A DNA stretch of 64,000 bases, taken from NCBI GenBank assembly GCA_933207985.1, contig OW240912.1:235586829-235650828 (forward strand), read 5' to 3'. Shown in pieces: positions 56,712-64,000 of the stretch (positions within the stretch are counted from its first letter, which is position 1; each line of letters starts with the position of its first letter). The notes beneath the pieces are model-generated. The model saw nothing but the letters and a program-made list of their open reading frames with translations, ran no database searches and was not told the DNA's origin. The DNA comes from Pelobates cultripes. Its lineage: Eukaryota; Chordata; Amphibia; Anura; Pelobatidae. A program made the translations under genes and the position numbers.

Positions 56712-58080
56712 AAACACAGAAACATAGAATGTGACGGCAGATAAGAACCATTCGGCCCATCTAGTCTGCCCAATTTTCTAAATACTTTCATTGGTCCCTA
56801 GCCTTATCTTATAGTTAGAATAGCATTATGCATATTCCATGCATGCTTAAACTCCTTTACCGTGTTAACCTCTACCACTTCAGCTGGAAGACTGTTCCAT
56901 GCATCCACTACCCTCTCAGTAAAGTAATACTTCCTGATATTATTTTTAAACCTTTGTCCCTCTAATTTAAGACTATGTCCTCTTGCTGTGGTAGTTTTTC
57001 TTCTTTTAAATATAGTATCCTCCTTTACTGTTTTGATTCCCTTTATGTATTTAAATGTTTCTATCATATCCCCCCTGTCTCGTCTTTCCTCCAAATTATA
57101 CATGTTAAGATCCTTTAACCTTTCCTGGTAAGTTTTGTCCCGCAATCCATGAACCAATTTAGTAGCCCTTCTCTAAACTCTCTCTAATGTATCAATATCC
57201 TTCTGAAGATATGGGCTCCAGTACTGCGTACAATACTCCAAGTGAGGTCTCACCAGTGTTCTGTACAATGGCATGAGCAATTCCCTCTTTCTACTACTAA
57301 TACCTCTCTCTATACAACCAAGCATTTGCTAGCATTTCCTGCTGCTCCAATACAGTGTCTGCTACCTTTAAATTATCAGAAATAATCACCCCTAAATCTG
57401 TTTCCTCATATGTTTAGGTTAGGACTCTATCAAATATTCTGTACTCTGCCCTTGGGTTTTTACGTCCAAGATGCATTATCTTGCACATATTAAGTGTCAG
57501 TTGCCACAACTCTGACTATTTTTCTAGTTTACCTAAATCATTTGGCTTATTCATCCTGGAACATCAACCCTGTTACATATCTTAGTATCATCAGCAAAAA
57601 GACATACCTTACCATCAAGACCTTCTGCAACATCACTAATAAAAATATTAAAGAGAATGGGTCCAAGTACAGATCCCCCACTGGTGACAAGACCATGCTT
57701 CGAATATACTCTATTGACTACAACCCTCTGTTGCCTGTCACTCAGCCACTGCCTTAGCCATTCAACAATATTGTAATCCAAACTTAAAGATTCCAGTTTA
57801 TTGATAAGCCGTCTATGTGCAACAGTGTCAAAAGCCTTACTGAAATCTAGGTAAGCAATGTCTACTGCACCACCCTGATCTATTATTTTAGTTACCCAAT
57901 CAATAAAAATCAATAAGATTAGTTTGGCATGATCTCCCTGAAGTAAACCCATGTTGTCTCTGATCTTAAAATCCATGTGTTTTTAGATGTTCAACAATCC
58001 TATCCTTTAACATGGTTTCCATTACTTTCCCCACTACTGAAGTAAGGCTTACTGGCCTATAGTTACCCGACTCCTCCCTA
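56712..58080 (-). pseudogene. CR1 LINE, 3' part with RT
   Basis: The minus-strand 3' end lies at 56712-56760 (octamer-like GTTTC tail, then CATTCTATGTTTC). Upstream, 56804-57157 encodes the C-terminal CR1 block (GLRDKTYQERLKDLNMYNLE, YYFTERVVDAWNSLP). 57551-57976 encodes RT palm sequence: AYLDFSKAFDTVAHRRLI, then LGPILFNIFISDV and the catalytic LFADDTKI (FADD intact). The intervening 0.4 kb contains stops. The element is 5'-truncated and lacks the endonuclease. It is antisense to ankfy1 in intron 4. Confidence 0.85.
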
Positions 58081-58491
58081 CTACCTTACTTGTGAATGGG
58101 CACAACATTTGCTAAAAATGGGGCATTTTGAATTCTAAAAGGGTAGAAACTGAAATTATATTGATGTCCTTGAATACATTTTGCATGAATGTAACGTTGC
58201 CCTCGTGGTTTTTTTTTTTCGATTTCTAAGCAACATGGGGCTGGTGTAACAGTAGCAGTGTTTTCTTTTGTATTTGTATAGGTACTGCAGAACCTATGCT
58301 CCATTCTAGAGTGACTATCTTATGGGCTTTTCTTTCCTTGTGGCAACCAGTAACACAATAACAATTCATTTTTGTGTGGCTCATAGTTTTGTTTTATTTT
58401 TTTGATAGGGTCCCAAATTATATTCCATTGCACAATTAGTGCACCAAAAAAAATAAAATATCGATGTGCCAAATGTGTGAAGACAACTGTG
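58081..58491. other. ankfy1 intron 4, unassigned
   Basis: No recognisable feature. Ends at the TA target (58492-58493) of the Tc1 element. Confidence 0.4.
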
Positions 58492-58493
58492 TA

Positions 58494-60056
58494 CAGGGAG
58501 TGCAGAATTATTAGGCAAATGAGTATTTTGACCACATCATCCTCTTTATGCATGTTGTCTTACTCCAAGCTGTATAGGCTCGAAAGCCTACTACCAATTA
58601 AGCATATTAGGTGATGTGCATCTCTGTAATGAGAAGGGGTGTGGTCTAATGACATCACCACCCTATATCAGGTGTGCATAATTATTAGGCAACTTCCTTT
58701 CCTTTGGCAAAATGGGTCAAAAGAAGGACTTGACAGGCTCAGAAAAGTCAAAAATAGTAAGATATCTTGCAGAGGGATGCAGCACTTTTAAAATTGCAAA
58801 GCTTCTGAAGCGTGATCATCGAACAATCAAGCGTTTCATTCAAAATAGTCAACAGGGTCACAAGAAGCGTGTGGAAAAACCAAGGCGCAAAATAACTGCC
58901 CATGAACTGAGAAAAGTCAAGCGTGCAGCTGCCACGATGCCACTTGCCACCAGTTTGGCCATATTTCAGAGCTGCAACATCACTGGAGTGCCCAAAAGCA
59001 CAAGGTGCGCAATACTCAGAGACATGGCCAAGGTAAGAAAGGCTGAAAGACGACCACCACTGAACAAGACACACAAGCTGAAACGTCAAGACTGGGCCAA
59101 GAAATATCTCAAGACTGATTTTTCTAAGGTTTTATGGACTGATGAAATGAGAGTGAGTCTTGATGGGCCAGATGGATGGGCCCGTGGCTGGATTGGTAAA
59201 GGGCAGAGAGCCCCAGTCCGACTCAGAAGCCAGCAAGGTGGAGGTGGAGTACTGGTTTGGGCTGGTATCATCAAAGATGAGCTTGTGGGGCCTTTTCGGG
59301 TTGAGGATGGAGTCAAGCTCAACTCCCAGTCCCACTGCCAGTTCCTGGAAGACACCTTCTTCAAGCAGTGGTACACGAAGAAGTCTGCATCCTTCAAGAA
59401 AAACATGATTTTCATGCAGGACAATGCTCCATCACACGCGTCCAAGTACTCCACAGCGTGGCTGGCAAGAAAGGGTATAAAAGAAGAAATCTAATGACAT
59501 GGCCTCCTTGTTCACCTGATCTGAACCCCATTGAGAACCTGTGGTCCATCATCAAATGTGAGATTTACAAGGAGGGAAAACAGTACACCTCTCTGAACAG
59601 TGTCTGGCAGGCTGTGGTTGCTGCTGCACGCAATGTTGATGGTGAACAGATCAAAACACTGACAGAATCCATGGATGGCAGGCTTTTGAGTGTCCTTGCA
59701 AAGAAAAGTGGCTATATTGGTCACTGATTTGTTTTTGTTTTGTTTTTGAATGTCAGAAATGTATATTTGTGAATGCTGAGATGTTATATTGGTTTCACTG
59801 GTAATAATAAATAATTGAAATGGGTATATATTTGTTTTTTGTTAAGTTGCCTAATAATTATGCACAGTAATAGTCACCTGCACACACAGATATCCCCCTA
59901 ACATAGCTAAAACTAAAAAACAAACTAAAAACTACTTCCAAAAATATTCAGCTTTGATATTAATGAGTTTTTTGGGTTCATTGAGAACATGGTTGTTGTT
60001 CAATAATAAAATTAATCCTCAAAAATACAACTTGCCTAATAATTCCGCACTCCCTG
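58494..60056 (+). mobile_element. Tc1-like transposon, 1563 bp, IR/DR ends
   Basis: Bounded by TA on both sides (58492-58493, 60057-60058). The 25-bp outer terminal repeats (58494-58518 and 60032-60056; CAGGGAGTGC then AATTATTAGGCAA) differ at one position. A second related inverted pair (GTGCATAATTATTAGGCAAC) lies inside at 58674-58693 and 59846-59865, about 180-190 bp from each end. This is the IR/DR arrangement with two transposase sites per end. The near-identical ends argue for a recent insertion. Confidence 0.93.
58712..59727 (+). pseudogene. Tc1-like transposase, one frameshift
   Basis: The first frame (58712-59494) gives 260 residues. Residues 5-45 form a helix-turn-helix (KSKIVRYLAEGCSTFKIAKL). 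A second DNA-binding part covers 60-110. The RNase-H-like catalytic core has its first Asp at 144 (VLWTDEMRVS) and second Asp at 237 (FMQDNAPSHAS). The frame then stops at 59492. The rest lies in the next frame (LMTWPPCSPDLNPIENLW, catalytic Glu codon 59533-59535) and ends at 59727. The break lies in an A-rich stretch near 59485 and fits loss of one base. Apart from that the protein appears complete (about 340 aa), so inactivation is recent. Confidence 0.9.
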
Positions 60057-60058
60057 TA

Positions 60059-61239
60059 TATTTCCCTATGCAGCAATCGTATCCGAGGATCCACACTGAA
60101 TCCTTCAAAGCATGTATAAGAATATCCCCTGCAATTACGGTAGTGATAGAAAAGAAAAATCAAAGATATCTACCTAATGGAAAAACGTACTGCTCACGTT
60201 AGGCACTCCATTAAATTATTTTCCAAAGCGTGGCAGCCATGGGAGGAGAGACCGTATTCTGGAACAGATGGCTCGGAGTTGTTATGGTTAGGGACCCACT
60301 GAGAAATGCCACCATCATCCTTTAACCCCACTCTTTGTCGTTCCCACCATTTCCGATACTCATAAACTCCCTGTAACAAATGTCATTAAGTATAGTCTTT
60401 GTGATGGTCTGTTCAATGGTTTCTGCAAATTTAATTAAAGAATAATCATTTTTTTTTAAAAAAGGTAATGTAGTGTTAGATATACATTCACATGTGGATA
60501 TGGGAGAAATGCTTTCTTCAGACCAAAATTGACCAATATAATATAACAATACTAATGAAGCTTATTTCTCCGTGACAAAGAGAGAAAAGAGTAGATAATG
60601 GTACAGACCATTTCTTATAAATCTAAAAATACACTCCTACCTATGTGCTTTATCCATAACTAGAATTAAAAGAAGAATTAAAGTGACTCTTTAAGCATCA
60701 TAACACCTGTCATGATTTTGGCCCCCATTTTCTGTCAAACCACCTTGAACTCTCTCTTGCTCTTCTCGAGCCTCCAATATAAAGAGGAATATTCACTTCC
60801 TCATTTTTCAGCCAAAACTGTCCAGCATTCTATGGAAGTGGTTGGGTTCAAGTGAATGTTGCAGGTTAATCAGCACTCCAGACCTATAATTGCTATATTA
60901 GGTTGGAGGAATAATACAGAATGCAATCTTCTGTATTATCTAATCTGTTGCAGAGGTTCTGGGTCTTGGAAGCCAGGGACTATTTTTCATTTATTTTACA
61001 TATGATACCTATTGGTGTTTTATAATAAAGTACATGGGGTAGGAGCCAAGCTCCTAAAAAGGTTGTATTCTCCCTCGATGGGCTCTGTACCTAACCGTTG
61101 TATCATGGTGCTATTAAGTCACTCCGAAGCCCGAAAACAGGGGTTTTGCCACTCTTGCCTATATGGGTCAAAAGACAAAAACCAGGAGCCAGACAAGCCC
61201 AGGTTGGGAGTGAATATTTAAGGCTTCCTCAGACAAGCG
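60059..61239. other. ankfy1 intron 4, unassigned
   Basis: No coding similarity recognised. Short AT-rich tracts only. Confidence 0.4.
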
Positions 61240-61513
61240 TATGGCGTGTTTGGGCCCAAGATGGCCGCCGATCTTGATTACTTACCAGCCTCAGACAGTC
61301 CCACAGAGTACAGACTCTATGCCTGTGACGACTGCCATCCTCAAGGAGATGCTTACTGATCTCCAGAAAACACTACAAGCAGATGTGGCATCGCACAGCA
61401 CTGAGATCACAGGCCTGGTTGGTCTCTTCGGGACAGTGGAAATGGCGTTGGCAAACCAAACACAGAATTACTTGAAAACGAATTGTGCACACGTCAAAAA
61501 CAGCAGGCAATAA
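61240..61513 (+). pseudogene. L1-like ORF1 fragment
   Basis: Encodes PRWPPILITY then LTDLQKTLQADVASHSTEI, a coiled-coil-type segment comparable with the N-terminal half of L1 ORF1p (compare IAADVASIRDTLQGLTGRI in the element at 20.5-21.6 kb). The frame stops at 61511-61513, and Penelope-like sequence follows. Only a fragment. Confidence 0.5.
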
Positions 61514-61559
61514 CAGAGCAACAACAGAGGAGGGGCCAGCGCTAATTAACAAAGCAACC

Positions 61560-62370
61560 CTAAAAAGGGAAATCCTTCAAACCCTTAAAAAAAAAACAGA
61601 AGTAGATGGCAGAAAGAGGAATAAGGGCCGAACAAAATATAATATAAGGAGATAAAAAACAATGTAGGGAGTTAAAAAACAATGTCCAAGAAAAGAGTCA
61701 CAAATAAAAGAAAGTCCGAATATACAGTAAATAAGAGTAGAAAAAGAAGGATCTCACTCAGATCAAATGGTAGGTAATGTGCTTAACCGGGAATAATGTC
61801 CTGAGTGTCTTTGTCCAGGTAGATCCAATAATATGAAAGACAAAAAGTAGGAGGGACAAGTAGTGCAATATGTACAATCCAATATATTCGCTATATAGAA
61901 AAGATGGTAGTCAACTCACATTTACAAGAGCTATAACTAGGTATAATCCCCGCTTATGGTATATATAGTAGATGTTTTCCGTCAGGGATGTATCCAACAC
62001 TCAAAAAAAAGGTAAAGAGACAACTGATAGTGCTCACTATTATAGAATTGTCAGTAATAAACAAATAAAATAATACTCAAGTGTAGAGCAGGCAAACTGC
62101 TCTTTGATGTCAGCGTTGGTGGTATTTTTTTTAATTCACTTGAAGTCTGTTATGACGAAACGCGTTTGGATGTTTGAATTTTGTGTATTTTAAAGCTAAA
62201 TAAAGTTCTTTGGTCACTTATTTGTGCCAATCAGCTTTTTAAATACACTTTTTATTATTTTATTTCTACCTGGCATTTTTACTTAGTGCTCCAAGATATC
62301 CTAGGTGGGGAAAATACCACCAACGTTGACATCTCCCCACTCGCCAGTCCACCTAACTTTTGTCCTTGCT
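61560..62370 (+). mobile_element. Penelope-like UTR sequence, intron 4
   Basis: Contains GGTATAATCCCCGCTTATGG (61934-61953), GATGTATCCAACACTC (shared with 11568), the hammerhead-like hairpin (62133-62180), AAATAAAGTTCTTTGG and GGTGGGGAAAATACCACC (about 62305). The same set is found at 9.96-12.8 and 30.6-31.7 kb. Confidence 0.5.
62133..62180 (+). ncRNA. Hammerhead-like hairpin, copy 4 (decayed)
   Basis: AATTCA (62133-62138) pairs with TGAATT (62175-62180). The core retains TTGA with about 3 nt deleted, then AGTC-loop-GAC and GAAACGCGT. Stem II is intact with a different sequence from the other copies (GTC/GAC instead of GCC/GGC). Confidence 0.45.
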
Positions 62371-62623
62371 TTCATTAAAAAGTGTTATTTTGTAAGCATA
62401 TGCATTATGTTTTACTTATTACAAATATGTCCTTGTAATGTATGAAACTATTCCTTCATGTCAGTGAGTTGAACATAAATATATAATAAAAAATGTAAAA
62501 TAAAAATAAAGTACATGGATATGATGCCACTAAACAAGAGCTTGTGTATAGCTAACATGTAAAGGCCATGCATCATTTTATTGCATGTGTACCATCTTAT
62601 TTACATTTGTATCTTTGTACCAG

Positions 62624-62747
62624 GTGTGAAAAGGGAGTCATGTCATTGGTGAATGTGAGGAACTGTATACGTTTCTACCAGACGGCAGAGGAGCTCAACG
62701 CCAGTACATTGTTAAACTATTGTGGAGAAATTATTGCGAGTCACTGG
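62624..62747 (+). CDS. ankfy1: ankfy1 coding exon 5
   Basis: Acceptor ACCAG (to 62623), donor GTAAGG (62748). The 124-bp exon completes codon 153 (AG+G, Arg) and encodes residues 153-194, ending in phase 0. It reads CEKGVMSLVNVRNCIRFYQT, then AEELNASTLLNYCGEIIASH and a final Trp. This is the helical region after the BTB domain, nearly identical to other vertebrate ANKFY1 proteins. The coding sequence continues in exons outside the window (ankyrin repeats, FYVE). Confidence 0.95.
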
Positions 62748-63354
62748 GTAAGGCAATATATCATGTGCTGCATCGCCTCTATTACATGCATTTATAATTT
62801 TTTAATTTTTTTTTTAAAGAAATTCGGAGAAAGACACATGCTCGCATCCAAAGCTTTTCATAAGAGTGCATGAATTCAATGCTTTCCTTTCTAAGTCAAT
62901 GCAGCGGAAACATCTCCTGGAGGCATTCACTAAGAAACTAGAGTTGTGTTTTAACATTACACTTTTGTAGAAAAATCTGGTTGACTTTAGTTGTTCTTTA
63001 AGTTTCTGCCACAGCACAACGTTAGTTGATCATTTACTCGAGTGAGGGAATCGGGAGCTGTAATTTCCAGAGTATACACCGTTTCTCTTTCATTTCTCTT
63101 TTGTAATATTCTTCACTTATTCACAGTAGCACTTTTGGAAGAGAATCCACTATTGCACATTGAAGCAGTTCATTTGAATATTAGGGTCACATACATTATG
63201 GAATAAAATTTATTTCAGGGGATGCTGACATTTGTATTTTATTTGTCAAGTAAAATGAAAGGAAACTCAATATTTATTTATAATGCACGAGTGTTCCTTT
63301 CTTGGTAAACATTTTCCTCTCCTTTTTTTTTTTTTTTTTTTAATCAAAATTACG
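62748..63354. other. ankfy1 intron 5, unassigned
   Basis: T-tracts at about 62800 and 63325. No recognisable feature. Confidence 0.4.
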
Positions 63355-63911
63355 TTAAAGAGGCACTATAGTCACAAAAACAACTTTAGCCTAATGAAGC
63401 AGCTTTTGTGTATAGATCATGCATCTGAAGTTTGACTGCTCAATTCTCTGCTATGTAGGAGTTAAATCACTTTTGTTTCCGTTTATGCAGACCTAGCCAC
63501 ACCTCCCCTGGCTGTGACTGACACCGCCTGCATGAAATCAAAATGGTTTCATTTTAAATCAGATGTAACTTACTCTAAACGTTTTTATCTCTTGCTCTGT
63601 AAATTGAACTTCAGTTACATACAGGAGGCTCCTGCAGGGTTTAGCAAGCTATTAACAGAACAGAAGATAAAAAATTCTAAATAAAACAGAGTTTGCAATA
63701 CAGGAAGTGTAAACATTATACGAATTTCCAGGAAGTGTTTAGCAAGGTTGTGTAAGTCACATGCAGTAAGGTGTGAATAGTGCTTTATACACAAAGTGAT
63801 TTAACTCCTAAATGACACAGAATTGAGCAGTAAAACTGCATGGGCGTGATCTATAAACCAAAACTGCTTCATTAAGCTAAAGTTGTTTTGGTGACTATAG
63901 TGTCCTTTTAA
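63355..63911. mobile_element. TTAA-flanked MITE, family C (intact copy)
   Basis: TTAA at 63355 and 63908. The ends AGAGGCACTATAGTCAC and GTGACTATAGTGTCCTTT are inverted. The next inner block is also inverted (AACAACTTTAGCCTAATGAA against TTCATTAAGCTAAAGTTGTT). No ORF. Confidence 0.8.
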
Positions 63912-64000
63912 ATAGTGTATCTGTTTTCAGGCTATATGTGATGATTATACACAAGTATATATCAGGTGTTTGCTTCTTTATTACTTGCTGTGAATGAAAT

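Noticed and set aside
59368..59727. Separate small gene next to the Tc1 transposase
   Set aside because: Its C-terminal part is the continuation of the same transposase after a frameshift; its N-terminal part is an off-frame shadow.

Overview
The window is vertebrate nuclear DNA, almost certainly from a frog (Anura). It holds the first five coding exons of one host gene, ankfy1 (rabankyrin-5), on the + strand. Nearly everything else is transposon-derived. The anuran call is inference from the repeat mix (CR1, L2, L1-like, DIRS, Penelope-like, Ty3/gypsy, Tc1, hAT and TTAA-flanked MITEs) together with an amphibian-like ANKFY1 protein. The species cannot be named from the sequence. No bacterial features, CRISPR arrays, rRNA or tRNA genes were recognised.

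Layout. 1-24 kb is intergenic and repeat-packed: a gag-only gypsy-type element (408-2630), an old Tc1 copy (about 4.8-6.1 kb), a TTAA MITE (6885-7373), a DIRS gag pseudogene (about 7.4-9.96 kb) broken by a 452-bp insertion, Penelope-like UTR sequence with hammerhead-like hairpins (about 9.96-13.1 kb) broken by a hAT element that contains a 100-N assembly gap, a decayed Penelope-like RT/GIY-YIG element (about 13.9-16.7 kb), a DIRS 3' end with recombinase remnants (about 17.15-18.53 kb), a MITE with a CR1 tail inside it, an ORF1-only L1-like element with target-site duplications (19.63-21.65 kb), and a hAT element (21690-23079).

ankfy1 starts in a CpG-rich, TATA-less promoter. Coding exon 1 is only 10 bases (24189-24198). 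After a 22.2-kb intron come exon 2 (46441-46633), exon 3 (55109-55227), exon 4 (56236-56371) and exon 5 (62624-62747). All junctions are GT/AG with matching phase (10+193+119+136+124 = 582 nt, 194 codons). They encode the N-terminal coiled coil, the BTB domain and the start of the following helical region. The ankyrin repeats and FYVE finger lie beyond the window.

The introns hold a 2-kb GT-rich minisatellite right after exon 1, three copies of a hAT MITE that carries its own GT tract, L1 ORF2 fragments split by a Penelope-like insertion, an ORF-poor L1-like retroposon with 14-bp TSDs and an internal tandem duplication, L2 and CR1 remnants, and a young Tc1 element (58494-60056) with IR/DR ends and a transposase broken by one frameshift. 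Many insertions are nested, which gives a relative order of arrival. The items most worth a second look are the hammerhead-like hairpins with stems conserved by pairing, the apparent DD37E spacing of the Tc1 transposase, the ORF1-only L1, and an unexplained 66-bp inverted repeat at 38594/39744.
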